Below are positions 1-9,481 of a stretch of 64,000 nucleotides of DNA, one piece after another. The first letter of the stretch is position 1. Every line of letters begins with the position of its first letter. Source of the DNA: Salipiger abyssi (lineage in GTDB: Bacteria > Pseudomonadota > Alphaproteobacteria > Rhodobacterales > Rhodobacteraceae); contig NZ_CP015093.1 of NCBI RefSeq assembly GCF_001975705.1, positions 1,984,001 through 2,048,000 of the forward strand. Direction: 5' to 3'. The position numbers were made by a program, and so were the translations under genes. Under the pieces are notes generated by a model. It was not told the DNA's origin and ran no database searches. It was given only the letters and a program-made list of their open reading frames with translations.

Positions 1-1
1 G

Positions 2-454
2 GTGCCGGTGGGCCGCTACCTGCTGGCAAGCGAGATCGCGCAGGCGGTCGAGATGCAGCTCGAAGCCGTTGGGTTCGATGTGACGCTCAAGGAAATGAGT
101 TTCCCGTCCTATATCGAGAAGTACATCCGGGCGAACGATCTCGGCCAGCTCTCCTATCTCGGTCAGGCCTGGCCGACGCTCGACGCGGACGGCCTTCTGT
201 CGCTTTTCGAGGCGGGCGCGATCTATGCCTATTGGGACGATCAGCCCTTCAAGGAGGCGCTTGAGAAAGCCCGGCAGACCGTCGATCCGGCGGAACGTAA
301 GGAGATCTATGCGGGTGCCACGGAGCGGATGTGCGAACAGGCGCCGGTGGCCTTCATGTTCAACCAGCCGGTGGTCTATGCCATGTCCGACCGTGTCGAC
401 TGGACGCTGCGCGGCGACGACTGGGTGCGGGCCATCGACGTACATCTGAAGTAA
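2..454 (+). CDS. ABC transporter solute-binding protein, family 5, C-terminal part
   Basis: The open frame enters from the left edge, so only the last 150 residues are seen and the true start lies outside. The segment has the C-terminal signature of periplasmic oligopeptide/dipeptide-type binding proteins (SBP_bac_5): a lobe that positions a second subsite (VEMQLEAVGFDVTLKEMSF), an acidic middle, and a terminal AERKEIYAGA stretch followed by a hydrophobic strand near the end. Such proteins deliver peptides or related amides to an inner-membrane permease. No permease genes of that importer lie downstream in the window, so they are either upstream or absent. The hairpin after the stop suggests the transcript ends here. 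Family assignment is firm; the ligand is unknown. Confidence 0.8.
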   Translation: MPVGRYLLASEIAQAVEMQLEAVGFDVTLKEMSFPSYIEKYIRANDLGQLSYLGQAWPTLDADGLLSLFEAGAIYAYWDDQPFKEALEKARQTVDPAERKEIYAGATERMCEQAPVAFMFNQPVVYAMSDRVDWTLRGDDWVRAIDVHLK

Positions 455-485
455 TCCAACGGTTCCCGGACAGACATTGCGTCCC

Positions 486-506
486 GCGCCCTGCGCGGGG
501 CGCTTT
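486..506 (+). terminator. probable intrinsic terminator
   Basis: A GCGCCC / GGGCGC stem with a six-base loop is followed by TTT, 32 bases after the binding-protein stop. The T tract is short, so termination may be partial. It separates the importer fragment from the M81 gene. Confidence 0.45.
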
Positions 507-529
507 CCGATTTTGAAAGACAGACGCTC

Positions 530-2032
530 ATGACCTCTCCCAAGCGGCCCCGTGTCCTCATCGCCGGCATTTCGCACGAAACCAACAGCTTTGCTGCCGG
601 GCAGACGCCTCTGGAGAAATTCCTCGCGACAAACGATTTCCCCGGCCTGCAAACGGGCGACGAGATCGTCGCCTATCATCGCGGCCGGAATTTCGGCACC
701 TCGGGATTTCTGGCGCGGATGGAGGATGAGGCGGAGATCGTGCCCGCCATCTGGATGCATGGCGGGGCGGGCGGTCCTGCGGAGGACGCGGTCCTGACCT
801 ATTTCTGCGATCATCTGCTCGAGGCGTTCGACCGTGCGGGGCCGGTGGATGCGGTCTATCTCGATCTGCACGGCTCAATGGTCACGCCCGGCTGGCCGGA
901 TGCCGAAGGCGAGATCCTGCGCCGGTTGCGCGGCGTTACCGGACCCGATCTGCCCATCGTTGCCAGCATGGACTACCACGGCAACCTGTCACGGGCGATG
1001 GTCGGTGCGCTCGACGGTTTGAGCGCATACCGGACCTATCCGCATATCGACCGCGCCGAGACCGGCGCGCGGGCGGCGGAGCAGCTGCTGCGGATCTGGG
1101 CGGAGGGGCGACCCAATGAAAAGGCGCTGCTGCGCAGCGATTTCCTCATTCCGCTGCCTTTTGAGTGCACGCTGACCGACCCCTCCAGGATGCTTGTCGC
1201 GATGTGCGAAGAGCTGCCCGAGGGGGTGAGCGCGCTGGAATACGTGCCGGGTTTTCCGGCTGCCGACACCGCCGAGACCGGCCCCGCCGTGCTGGCCATT
1301 GGGCGCGATGCGGCGGCGGTTCGGGCGGCGGCGGAGAGGGTCTTTCAGGCGCTGGAAGCCGCCGAGCGGGATTTTGCGATCCCGGTCTACAGCCCTGAGG
1401 CGGCGGTCGCCCGGGCGGCAGAGCTGCGCGGCACCGGCCCCGTGCTGCTTGCCGACACGCAGGACAATCCCGGTGGCGGCGGCGCGGGGGACACCACGGG
1501 TCTGCTGAAAGCGATGGTCGCGGCGGACCTGCGGAACGCAGCCCTCGCGATCATGATCGACGGCGAGGCGGCACAGGCCGCCCATGCGGCGGGCGCCGGC
1601 GCGCGGCTGCGCCTTGCGCTTGGCGGCAAGCACGGGCCCGAGGGGGTGACGCCGCTTGAGGCCGTATATGAGGTGCGCGCCCTCTCCGACGGGCAGTTTC
1701 GCGCCACCGGAAAGGTGGTCGGCGGGCGCGAGATCGACCTCGGGCTGTCGGCGGTGCTGCGTCTGGGCGGCATCGATATCGTGACCGCCTCGAACCCGAT
1801 GCAACCCTATGACCCCGAGGTGTTCGCGCATCTGGGGCTCGACCCGGTGGGCTACGACATGCTGGGTCTCAAGAGCTCGGTGCATTTCCGCGCGGATTTC
1901 GAACCGCTTTCGCGCGGCGTGCTGATCGTGCGTGCGCCGGGCTGGCATCTGATCGACCTCGATGTGCTGCCCTATCGGAATTTGCGCGAAGGGATGCGTC
2001 TCGGCCCGCTCGGAAAGGCCTTTGGCGCCTAA
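530..2032 (+). CDS. M81 family metallopeptidase (MlrC-like)
   Basis: A 500-residue protein of the M81/DUF1485 family, named after microcystinase C. The N-terminal domain shows the family motif GISHETNSF (residues 13-21), then LDLHGSMV near 115 and SMDYHGNL near 145, which carry the metal-binding Asp and His residues. The C-terminal MlrC_C domain has the glycine-rich LADTQDNPGGGG stretch near residue 310. Length is normal for the family. Family members are cytoplasmic, metal-dependent amidohydrolases that act on small peptides or cyclic amides and are common in roseobacter catabolic operons. It is preceded by a terminator-like hairpin and followed by 279 bases without a gene, so it may be its own transcript. 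The substrate cannot be read from sequence. Confidence 0.82.
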   Translation: MTSPKRPRVLIAGISHETNSFAAGQTPLEKFLATNDFPGLQTGDEIVAYHRGRNFGTSGFLARMEDEAEIVPAIWMHGGAGGPAEDAVLTYFCDHLLEAFDRAGPVDAVYLDLHGSMVTPGWPDAEGEILRRLRGVTGPDLPIVASMDYHGNLSRAMVGALDGLSAYRTYPHIDRAETGARAAEQLLRIWAEGRPNEKALLRSDFLIPLPFECTLTDPSRMLVAMCEELPEGVSALEYVPGFPAADTAETGPAVLAIGRDAAAVRAAAERVFQALEAAERDFAIPVYSPEAAVARAAELRGTGPVLLADTQDNPGGGGAGDTTGLLKAMVAADLRNAALAIMIDGEAAQAAHAAGAGARLRLALGGKHGPEGVTPLEAVYEVRALSDGQFRATGKVVGGREIDLGLSAVLRLGGIDIVTASNPMQPYDPEVFAHLGLDPVGYDMLGLKSSVHFRADFEPLSRGVLIVRAPGWHLIDLDVLPYRNLREGMRLGPLGKAFGA

Positions 2033-2217
2033 TACGGTGTGAGTCGGCGTATCCTGACGACGGGGCGTGCCTCGGTCACACGCGCGGTGTCGAGCGAGCG
2101 TTGTCCGCCTCGGAAACGTCAAACCATCGAATGTTTCTATGTGCCCCCAGTCGGTAAAGCCGCTGGGGTGTCTGGTGCGGTTTGCCGGGCGGTGGATCCA
2201 ATCGGAAAAATGGTGAA

Positions 2218-2245
2218 TTTTTGGAACTATTGCGTGAAGTATAAT
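2218..2245 (+). promoter_or_regulatory. candidate sigma70 promoter for the TPP-enzyme/ABC operon
   Basis: A perfect TATAAT (2240-2245) lies 67 bases before the next start codon, with TTTTTG 16 bases upstream as a weak -35 box. The surrounding 60 bases are AT-rich in an otherwise GC-rich gap (2033-2311). The -35 match is poor, so an activator may be needed; the LysR gene of the cluster is one candidate. Confidence 0.35.
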
Positions 2246-2311
2246 GATCTTTTGTCACCTTCTGGCTGGGCTTAAGGTCGGATCATACCCAGATCAGGCC
2301 AGCGGCGAGAC

Positions 2312-3955
2312 ATGAAAGACACGGCGAATACCATGAAACTGCATCAAAGGCTGGCCCAGGCCCTCGTCGCCCATGAGACGACCCACCTCTATGGCCTTGT
2401 CGGCGATGCCAACCTGTTCATGGTGAACGCCTATGTGGAGGCGGGCAGCGGGCGCTACGTGGCCTGCACCCATGAGGCGAATGTCGTGCTGGCGGCCATC
2501 GGCTTTGCCCAGACGACCGGGCGGACCGGCGTCGCGACGATCACCCATGGCCCCGCGCTGACCAATGTCGTCACCGCGCTGACCGAGGCGGCACGCGGCG
2601 GCATCCCGCTTGTGGTGCTTTGCGGCGATACCGCGCCGGGCGATCTTCAGCACCTACAGAACATCGACCAGCGCGAGGTTGTCGCCAGCACCGGCGCCAC
2701 GTTCATCGAGATGCGCAGCGCCGCCAGCGCGATAGAGGATCTCGACCGCGCTTTCCGCATCGCGGCGCACCGCCGCTGCCCGGTGGTGTTCAATATGCGC
2801 GTCGATCTCATGTGGGAGGAGCTGGCGACGGTCTCCGAGCCGGTGCCCGTGCCTGCCTACGCCATGGCGCCCGCCTCGGGCGCGCAGCTGGAAGAGGCGG
2901 CCGGAATGCTTGCCTCGGCCCGCCGCCCGCTGATCCTCGCCGGCCGCGGCGCCTGTTCGCCCGAGGCACGGGACGCGTTAATCGCCCTTGCTGCCCGCAT
3001 TGAGGCGCCGCTGGCCACCACGCTCAAGGCGCAGGGGCTGTTCGGGGGCGCACCCGGCGATATCGGCATCTGCGGCGGGCTCAGCCATGCGACGGCGACC
3101 GAGGTCATCATGCAATCCGACTGCATCCTCGCCTTCGGCGCCAGCCTCAGCAAGCACACCACCGAGGAGCGCGCCTATACCAAGGGCAAGCGCGTGGTGC
3201 AGATCCTGCCCGACGCGGAAGAGACGCCGCGGCTCGACACGCCTTCGCTGCGGCTAATCGGAGATATCGCCGGCACCGCGCGGGCCTTTGCCGAGTTGCT
3301 CGACATGGCCGAAATCCCTGGCTCCGGCGCCACCGCCGGACTGGCCGCAAAACTCACCGCCGAGGCGGAGGCGTTCGCGACGGTCCCCGCCGTCGCGCAG
3401 ACGGCGCCCGGCACGGTCGACATGGGTCCGGCGCTGCGCCGGCTGCACCAGGCGCTCCCGCGCGAGCGGGTACTGGTCGCCGATCTCGGGCGCTTTGTCA
3501 CCACCGCCTGGCGCAACCTGCCGGTGACGCGGCCGCAGGATCTGGTCTACACCTCGCATTTCGGCGGCATCGGCTGCGGGCTGGGTCAGGCCATCGGCGC
3601 CGCCACCGCCATCGCCGACCGCCCCACGGTGCTGGTTGCCGGGGATGGCGGCTTTACCCTGTCGGGGCTGAGCGAGCTGGTGACCGCCGTGCGCGAAGAG
3701 GCGGATATGATCGTCATCCTCTGCAATGACGGCAGCTATGGTGCCGAGCATGTGCAGTTCACCAATCGCAGGATGGATCCGGCGCTGTCGATGATTGCCC
3801 GCATCGACTTTGCCGCCACCTGCGCGACGCTCGGTTTCGCCACGGTCCGCGTGACCGATGCCGCCAGTCTCGATGCCGCCTGTACCGCCATTGCCGAGCG
3901 CAAGGGCCCCGTTCTGATCGACCTGCGACTCGATCCCGAGAAGATCGAGATGTAG
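2312..3955 (+). CDS. thiamine-diphosphate-dependent enzyme, acetolactate-synthase-like
   Basis: A 547-residue protein with the three-domain layout of the acetohydroxyacid-synthase superfamily. The N-terminal Pyr domain carries the cofactor-activating glutamate in CTHEANVV (about residue 52). A central transhydrogenase-like domain follows. The C-terminal PP domain has the Mg/ThDP motif AGDGGF ... LCNDGSYG near residues 445-475. Glyoxylate carboligase replaces that glutamate with valine, so this is not a typical Gcl despite the glyoxylate-related neighbours. A start seven codons later (ATG at 2333) is also possible. The substrate is probably a 2-oxo acid made by the surrounding catabolic genes (inference). 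Confidence 0.78.
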   Translation: MKDTANTMKLHQRLAQALVAHETTHLYGLVGDANLFMVNAYVEAGSGRYVACTHEANVVLAAIGFAQTTGRTGVATITHGPALTNVVTALTEAARGGIPLVVLCGDTAPGDLQHLQNIDQREVVASTGATFIEMRSAASAIEDLDRAFRIAAHRRCPVVFNMRVDLMWEELATVSEPVPVPAYAMAPASGAQLEEAAGMLASARRPLILAGRGACSPEARDALIALAARIEAPLATTLKAQGLFGGAPGDIGICGGLSHATATEVIMQSDCILAFGASLSKHTTEERAYTKGKRVVQILPDAEETPRLDTPSLRLIGDIAGTARAFAELLDMAEIPGSGATAGLAAKLTAEAEAFATVPAVAQTAPGTVDMGPALRRLHQALPRERVLVADLGRFVTTAWRNLPVTRPQDLVYTSHFGGIGCGLGQAIGAATAIADRPTVLVAGDGGFTLSGLSELVTAVREEADMIVILCNDGSYGAEHVQFTNRRMDPALSMIARIDFAATCATLGFATVRVTDAASLDAACTAIAERKGPVLIDLRLDPEKIEM

Positions 3956-3968
3956 GCCCCAACCGAAT

Positions 3969-3988
3969 CCCGCCGCCGCTGCGGCGGG
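3969..3988 (+). other. GC-rich hairpin between TPP enzyme and ABC operon
   Basis: An eight-base-pair stem (CCCGCCGC / GCGGCGGG) with a CGCT loop lies 14 bases after the stop at 3955. There is no T tract, so it is more likely an mRNA-stabilising or attenuating structure than a full terminator. Confidence 0.35.
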
Positions 3989-4074
3989 TGACCATGGCCG
4001 CCTGTGGCAGCGTTTCCTCCGAACGCCACGACGGACCGAATGACGAAGAAACACCCAACAGGAGACCGTCTTTC

Positions 4075-5106
4075 ATGACCCTCACGCGACGCAACTTCCT
4101 CAAGACCTCCGCCGGCGCCGCCGCGCTCGGCGCCATCGGCGCACCCGCCTTCGCGCAATCCGACACGTTCATCGTGAACATGTTCGGCGGCCGCTGGGAG
4201 AACGATTGGCGCCAATACGTCATGCCGAAATTCGCCGAGCAGATCGGCAAGGATTTCGACCTCGACATTGGCCTCGGCATGGCCTGGATCTCGAATTTCC
4301 GCGCGGCGGGCCCGGACAATCCGCCGTTCCCCGCTGTCATGCTGAACGAGAAATACACCGCGATGATCCGCAATGACGGGTATTTCGCCGAGCTGACGCC
4401 CGAGAACGTGCCCAACATGGCCGATGTGATCGAACCGGCGATCCTCAAGGGCAACACCGCCGTCACGGGGATGCTAGCGCCGCTGGTCATCGCCTACCGC
4501 ACCGACATGGTGTCGGAGCCGCCGAAGGGCTGGGCCGATCTCTGGGACGAGCGCTTCAAGGGGCAGCTGGGCCTTTACAAGATCACCAACTCGGCCGCGA
4601 CCATGATGGCGATGTGGGCGGGCGAGCATTTCGGTTCGGGCCGCGACGACATCGAGACCGCCGTGGCGAAGTTCAAGGAACTCGCCCCCTTCCCGCAGAT
4701 CGGCTATTCGGCTCAGCTCACGCCGCTGCTGACACAGGGTCAGATCGCGGTGGCGCCCATCGACCTTGGCGAAGTGAAGACCATGCAGGAGCAGGGTCTG
4801 CCGGTGGATTACGTGGTGCCCGAAGAGGGCATGCTGGTCTTCGACCACTCGTTCTCGGTGTTCGAGAACCACCCGGACAAGCAGCTCGGCTTTGACTATA
4901 TCAATTTCGTGCTGTCGCCGGAAATCCAGCTGTGGATGGCCGAGAACTGGCTCATCGCGCCGACCAACAAGACGGTTACTCTGCCCGAAGAGCTTCAGAA
5001 ATGGCCGCTGCAACCCGAGGTGGTCAGCCAGGCGATCCGGTTTGACTGGGACGAAACGCTCGCCATCATGCCGGGCTTGAACGACCTCTGGGAACGGACG
5101 ATCTGA
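4075..5106 (+). CDS. ABC transporter substrate-binding protein, PotD/spermidine-like
   Basis: A 343-residue periplasmic binding protein. The chosen start (4075) has AGGAG 11 bases upstream and puts a twin-arginine signal at the N-terminus: TRRNFLKTS, a hydrophobic Ala-rich core, then a cleavage site after AFA. An in-frame start at 3988 would place 29 non-signal residues before it and is less likely. The mature part has the two-lobed fold typical of polyamine or ferric-type SBP_bac_6/8 proteins (VNMFGGRWENDW, later FDYINFVLSPEIQ). It is the first gene of a four-gene importer with the ATPase four bases downstream. The ligand is unknown; polyamine-type transporters of this class also take up small amides and amines. 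Confidence 0.82.
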   Translation: MTLTRRNFLKTSAGAAALGAIGAPAFAQSDTFIVNMFGGRWENDWRQYVMPKFAEQIGKDFDLDIGLGMAWISNFRAAGPDNPPFPAVMLNEKYTAMIRNDGYFAELTPENVPNMADVIEPAILKGNTAVTGMLAPLVIAYRTDMVSEPPKGWADLWDERFKGQLGLYKITNSAATMMAMWAGEHFGSGRDDIETAVAKFKELAPFPQIGYSAQLTPLLTQGQIAVAPIDLGEVKTMQEQGLPVDYVVPEEGMLVFDHSFSVFENHPDKQLGFDYINFVLSPEIQLWMAENWLIAPTNKTVTLPEELQKWPLQPEVVSQAIRFDWDETLAIMPGLNDLWERTI

Positions 5107-5110
5107 GACA

Positions 5111-6169
5111 ATGGCGACGGTTGAAGTCAGGGATCTGCGCAAGCGGTATCAGGATTTCCTCGCGCTCGACGGGGTGTCGCTGCGGGCCGAAAGCGGCCAG
5201 CTGGTGACACTGCTCGGGCCTTCGGGATGCGGCAAGAGCACCACGCTGCGGTGCCTTGCGGGTTTTCTCGAAGCGAATGGCGGGGACATCACGGTCGACG
5301 GGGAGTCGATCCTCTCGACCCCGGCCAACCGTCGCGGTTTCGGCGTGGTCTTTCAGAACTACGCCCTGTTTCCGCATATGACCGTAGCCGAGAATATCGG
5401 CTACGGTCTCAAGATCCAGAAACTGCCGAAATCCGAGATCGAGACCCGCGTCTATGACGCGATGAAGCTGGTGCGGCTCGACGGTCTGGGCGACCGGCTG
5501 CCGCGTGCCATTTCGGGCGGCCAGCAGCAGCGCGTGGCGCTGGCCCGCGCGCTGGTGCTGAAGCCCAAGCTGCTGCTGCTGGACGAACCGCTCGCGAACC
5601 TCGACGCGCGGCTGCGCGACGAGGTGCGCTGGCTGATCCGCGACCTGCAACAGCAGTCGGGCATCACCGCGTTTTACGTCACGCACGACCAGTCCGAGGC
5701 GATGGCCATGTCCGACATGGTCGCGGTGATGAAGGCCGGGCGCGTGGTGCAGTTCGCCACCCCGCGCGAGATCTATCAGAAACCGGTGGAGCGCTATGTC
5801 GCCGATTTCACCGGCGAGGCGAACTTCATCCCCTGCCAGTCGGTCACACCGCTGGGGCGGGGGCGCTATAAGATCACCGCCGCCGGCGCCGCCCTGGAGC
5901 TGGAGGGTGTGCCGGATATCGCCGGCCCCGCCGAGCTGCTGCTGCGTCCCGAGGCGCTGGCGCTGACCGACCGCGAGGCGGGCACTTTCCGCGGCACGGT
6001 CACGAAATCGGCCTTCCTTGGCGCCGCGCTGCATTGCGAGATCACCCTGGCCGATGGCAGCGTGCTGAAGCTCGCCGCCGCGCCGAACCACCCGGTCAGC
6101 ACCGGCGAAGAGGTCGGCATCGCCATCGACCGGAGCCACGCCTGGCTGATGCCCGAGGTCGCGCCATGA
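5111..6169 (+). CDS. ABC transporter ATP-binding protein, PotA-like
   Basis: A 352-residue ATPase. It shows Walker A GPSGCGKST (about 36-44), a Q-loop in VVFQNYALFP, signature SGGQQQR (about 135), Walker B LLLLDEPL, and switch His in VTHDQSEAM. A C-terminal TOBE-like domain from about residue 245 is typical of the spermidine/iron importer group. It powers uptake through the two permeases that follow. Its stop overlaps the first permease start (ATGA at 6166), showing translational coupling. Confidence 0.9.
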   Translation: MATVEVRDLRKRYQDFLALDGVSLRAESGQLVTLLGPSGCGKSTTLRCLAGFLEANGGDITVDGESILSTPANRRGFGVVFQNYALFPHMTVAENIGYGLKIQKLPKSEIETRVYDAMKLVRLDGLGDRLPRAISGGQQQRVALARALVLKPKLLLLDEPLANLDARLRDEVRWLIRDLQQQSGITAFYVTHDQSEAMAMSDMVAVMKAGRVVQFATPREIYQKPVERYVADFTGEANFIPCQSVTPLGRGRYKITAAGAALELEGVPDIAGPAELLLRPEALALTDREAGTFRGTVTKSAFLGAALHCEITLADGSVLKLAAAPNHPVSTGEEVGIAIDRSHAWLMPEVAP

Positions 6170-7020
6170 ACCTGCGCAACCCCAAGCTGCTGCTGGCGCT
6201 GCCGGCGATCGCGCTGATCTTTGTCTTCATGATCCTGCCGATCACCAACATGATCGAGATGAGCTTTCGCACGCCGGGCACCTCCGAGCCGTTCGGCGCG
6301 GATTATACGGCGATGCATTACGACCGCATCCTGAGCGACGGCTATTATTGGGGTGTGCTGCTGCGCTCGCTGCTGACGGCGGGGGCGGTGACGCTGCTCT
6401 GCCTCGTGGTGAGCTATCCCATCGCCTGGCACATGTCGAAGGCGCGGGGCATGAAGGCGGTGGTCCTTTACGCCTGCATCGCCTCGCCGCTGATGACCGG
6501 CGTGCTGGTACGCAATTTCGGCTGGATGATCGCCGCCGCGCTCAACGGCCCGCTGAACGAGGTTCTGCTGGGCCTTGGCATCATCGAGCGCCCGCTGCGG
6601 CTGCTCTTTACCCAGGGGTTGGTGATCCTGGCGCTGGTGCATGTGTTTGTGCCGTTCATGGTGCTGCCGATCAACAACGCGCTGCGCAACATCTCTCCGA
6701 CGCTGATCGAGGCGTCCTCGTCGATGGGCGCCAGCCGCCGCGAGGTGTTCCGCGACATCATCCTGCCGCTGAGCTTTCCCGGCATCTATCCCGGTATGAT
6801 CCTCGTCTATGTGCTGGCGGTGGCGGCCTATGTGACCCCGGCGCTGCTGGGCGGGCAGATGGTCAGCTATATGCCGACGCTGATCATCGGCGAGCTGACC
6901 GGCACCTTCCAGTGGCCCTTCGGTTCGGCGCTGGCCATCGTGCTGTCGGTCTCCACCATTCTGGTCGTGGCGCTGTTCACCGGGCTCACCGCGCGTCTTA
7001 TGGAAAGGGCCAAGGCATGA
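6166..7020 (+). CDS. ABC transporter permease, PotB-like
   Basis: A 284-residue inner-membrane protein with about six hydrophobic helices. The first is LLLALPAIALIFVFMIL near residue 10. The cytoplasmic EAA loop that docks on the ATPase is seen as EASSSMGASRREVFRD near residue 185. The start overlaps the ATPase stop by four bases, and the stop overlaps the next permease start in the same way. It forms a heterodimeric channel with the following gene. Confidence 0.88.
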   Translation: MNLRNPKLLLALPAIALIFVFMILPITNMIEMSFRTPGTSEPFGADYTAMHYDRILSDGYYWGVLLRSLLTAGAVTLLCLVVSYPIAWHMSKARGMKAVVLYACIASPLMTGVLVRNFGWMIAAALNGPLNEVLLGLGIIERPLRLLFTQGLVILALVHVFVPFMVLPINNALRNISPTLIEASSSMGASRREVFRDIILPLSFPGIYPGMILVYVLAVAAYVTPALLGGQMVSYMPTLIIGELTGTFQWPFGSALAIVLSVSTILVVALFTGLTARLMERAKA

Positions 7021-7826
7021 GCGGCACCGCCACATTCGCGCATCAGCGCCCGGTCAATCTAGGCTTTGGCCTGCTGATCGTGCTGCTCTACGTCTTCCTG
7101 ATGGCGCCGCTGGTGATGATCGTCGGTGCGTCCTTCACGGGCGGGCTGCTGATCGAGTTTCCGCCGCAGGGCCTGTCGCTGCGCTGGTATCTTGAGTTCT
7201 TCCAGCGGCAGGATCTGGTGGACGGGCTGCTGATGTCGCTGCGCATCGGCGCGATCACCGCCGTGGTCACCATGACGGTTGCCATGATGGCGGCGCTGGC
7301 GGGTCAGGCGGTCTCGGGGCGGCTGGCGGGCTGGTTCCAGCTGGGCATGACGCTGCCGCTGCTGGTGCCCGAGCTGCTGACCGCCGTGGGGCTGCTGTTC
7401 TTTCTCTACAAGATCGAGCTGGGCAAGACCGTGGCGGGGCTTCAGATGGGCCATATCCTGATGTCCTTTCCCTATGCCTATGTCTCCATCGCGGCGGCCA
7501 TGCGCCAGGTGCCGCAGTCGCTGGAAGAGGCGTCGCAAAGCCTCGGCGCGACCGGCTGGCAGACCTTCCGGCTGGTGATCCTGCCGCTGGTGATGCCGGG
7601 GCTGGCGATGGCCGGGATCTTTGCCTTCATCAACAGCTTCGACCTCTACACCATCTCGCTGCTGCTGAAGCCGCTCGGGGGCAACACCCTGCCGCTCGCG
7701 CTGTTCGATTTCCTGACCTACGAGTTCAAGCCCACGGCCGCCGCCGCCGCCACGCTGTCGATCCTGCTGTCGATCCTCGGCGTGGCGCTGGTGCAAAGGC
7801 TCGTCGGCCTGCAACGCGCCTTCTGA
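7017..7826 (+). CDS. ABC transporter permease, PotC-like
   Basis: A 269-residue inner-membrane permease, second half of the channel. It has six predicted helices (first at residues 17-38) and an EAA loop EEASQSLGATGWQTFRL near 175. The ATG at 7017 overlaps the upstream TGA. The next gene begins six bases after its stop, so the importer and the catabolic enzymes are very probably one transcript. Confidence 0.88.
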   Translation: MSGTATFAHQRPVNLGFGLLIVLLYVFLMAPLVMIVGASFTGGLLIEFPPQGLSLRWYLEFFQRQDLVDGLLMSLRIGAITAVVTMTVAMMAALAGQAVSGRLAGWFQLGMTLPLLVPELLTAVGLLFFLYKIELGKTVAGLQMGHILMSFPYAYVSIAAAMRQVPQSLEEASQSLGATGWQTFRLVILPLVMPGLAMAGIFAFINSFDLYTISLLLKPLGGNTLPLALFDFLTYEFKPTAAAAATLSILLSILGVALVQRLVGLQRAF

Positions 7827-7832
7827 GTTGCC

Positions 7833-8576
7833 GTGACAATGGATACCGCCCCCATGACCGCCCCCCGCGTTCTTTATCAGCTGGCAAGCCCCCTGCACCG
7901 CACGGTCGGGCCCGAGGTGGTCGACCGGCGGCTGCGGATGCTGCGCGACTGGGCGCCCTCGGCCGATGTTGCGATCAACGCGCCCGAGACAGGCCCCGGC
8001 GCCATCGAAAGCGCCGCCGATGCGGCCATGGTCTTCCCTGCCTTGCGCGACGCGGCGGCGGGCTGGGCGGAGCGCTATGACGCGGTGATCATCGGCTGTT
8101 TCAGCGACCCCGCCGTGGACGCGCTGACCGAGGTCGCGGGCATTCCGGTGATCGGGCCGGGTGAGGCGGGTATGCTGGCCGCCGTGCAGCTCGGCGCGCG
8201 GTTCTCGGTGCTGTCCTCCGATCCGACCCCGCCGGGCCTGCGCCGCCGCATTCGCGGCATCGGCATCGAGGGCAGCTTTGTCTCCGAGGTCACGGTGGGC
8301 GGCTCGGTCGCCGATCTCAACCGCGATCCCGACACGCATCTGCCGGGTATCGTTGCGCAGGCGCGGGCCTGCGTGGCGGCGGGCGCGGATGTTTTGGTGC
8401 TGGGCTGCTTTGCGCTGTCTTTCATTCCGGGCCTGCTTGGGAAACTCACAGAAGCGGTGGGCGTGCCCATCGTCAACCCGGTGATCGCCGGGCTCAAGGC
8501 CGCCGAGGCGGCGGTTCTCTACCGCGCGGGCCTGCCGCGCGGCCCTGCAAATACCAAGATCCGGAGTGCGGAATGA
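7833..8576 (+). CDS. Asp/Glu/hydantoin racemase family protein
   Basis: About 247 residues. It carries the two cysteines expected for a cofactor-independent racemase: GCFSDPA near residue 90 and LGCFALSF near residue 190, one in each half of the pseudo-symmetric fold. Characterised members include allantoin and hydantoin racemases and maleate isomerases, which fits the ureide-type enzymes downstream. The start is either GTG 7833 or ATG 7839 or 7854. The stop overlaps the next start (ATGA at 8573). Confidence 0.78.
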   Translation: MTMDTAPMTAPRVLYQLASPLHRTVGPEVVDRRLRMLRDWAPSADVAINAPETGPGAIESAADAAMVFPALRDAAAGWAERYDAVIIGCFSDPAVDALTEVAGIPVIGPGEAGMLAAVQLGARFSVLSSDPTPPGLRRRIRGIGIEGSFVSEVTVGGSVADLNRDPDTHLPGIVAQARACVAAGADVLVLGCFALSFIPGLLGKLTEAVGVPIVNPVIAGLKAAEAAVLYRAGLPRGPANTKIRSAE

Positions 8577-9478
8577 CTTCCTCTGACACCACCGCCCCGG
8601 CTCGGGACGACCCGTTCCCGAGCCTTGTCGACACGGCCCGCTTTCAGCGCAACCGACGCATCCCCATCCCGGATTTCGCCTATCCCGAGGGGGTGAAGAT
8701 TGCGGTGAACTTCACCCTTGATTTCGATGCCATGCTGCTGCGCCGCCTGCTGAACGAACCCTGGGGCCAGAAGGCCAAGGGCGAATTCGGCGGCCGGGTC
8801 GGCGTCTGGCGCATCATGGAGATGTTCGACGAAGAGGAGGTGAAGGTCACGCTCTTCACGCCGGGCCGGATCTGCGAGCTGTACCCGGAGGTGCTGAAGG
8901 ATGTGGTGCAGAACGGCCACGAGCTGGCCGACCACATGTGGGAGCACGAGGTTTATCCCGATCCCGAGATCGAAGACGCGCACCTGACCCGCACGCTTGC
9001 GGCGCTGAGTGCTGTGCAGGGCAAGCCGGTCACCGGCACCCGTTCCAGTCACACGCCGGGTCTGCTGAAGTCGAAGGGCGTGGTCTACAATTCCTTCAGC
9101 TCGGCCAGCGACATGCCGTTCTACGAGCTGGATGCGCAGGGCGCGAACCCGATCCTGCAACTGCCGTTCCACTACGCGCTGGATGACGCGATGTATTTCA
9201 GTTTCGGCTGGCTCGACACGCCGAACGATGCGCAGCGGGTCATGGATGTGGACGAGGTGTTCGAGATCTGGTGGGCCGCCTTCCTCCAGCAATACAGGCA
9301 GGGCGGCTATCTGAACTTCCTGCTGCACCCGTTCGTCTCGGGCCATGCGATGCGGGTCGATATGCTGCAACGGCTGATCCAGCGGATGAAAACCCTGCCG
9401 GGCGTCTGGTTCCCGACCTGCGACGCGCTGGCCCGGCACATCCTGACGACCCACCCGATGACGCCGGAGGCGAAGTAA
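8573..9478 (+). CDS. NodB-fold deacetylase/allantoinase-like protein (active type)
   Basis: A 301-residue polysaccharide-deacetylase-superfamily protein. Motif 1 TLDFDAM (about 52-58) and motif 2 NGHELADHMWEHE (about 120) hold the Asp and His residues that bind the metal. Cytosolic members without a signal peptide, such as PuuE allantoinase, open cyclic ureides, and this protein also lacks a signal peptide. It sits between a racemase and an M20 amidohydrolase, as expected for a ureide or hydantoin pathway. Identity as an allantoinase is inferred from context; it is not a close PuuE look-alike at its N-terminus. Confidence 0.72.
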   Translation: MTSSDTTAPARDDPFPSLVDTARFQRNRRIPIPDFAYPEGVKIAVNFTLDFDAMLLRRLLNEPWGQKAKGEFGGRVGVWRIMEMFDEEEVKVTLFTPGRICELYPEVLKDVVQNGHELADHMWEHEVYPDPEIEDAHLTRTLAALSAVQGKPVTGTRSSHTPGLLKSKGVVYNSFSSASDMPFYELDAQGANPILQLPFHYALDDAMYFSFGWLDTPNDAQRVMDVDEVFEIWWAAFLQQYRQGGYLNFLLHPFVSGHAMRVDMLQRLIQRMKTLPGVWFPTCDALARHILTTHPMTPEAK

Positions 9479-9481
9479 CCC

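Noticed and set aside
2312..3955. Glyoxylate carboligase
   Set aside because: The activating glutamate (HEAN) is present, whereas Gcl has valine there.
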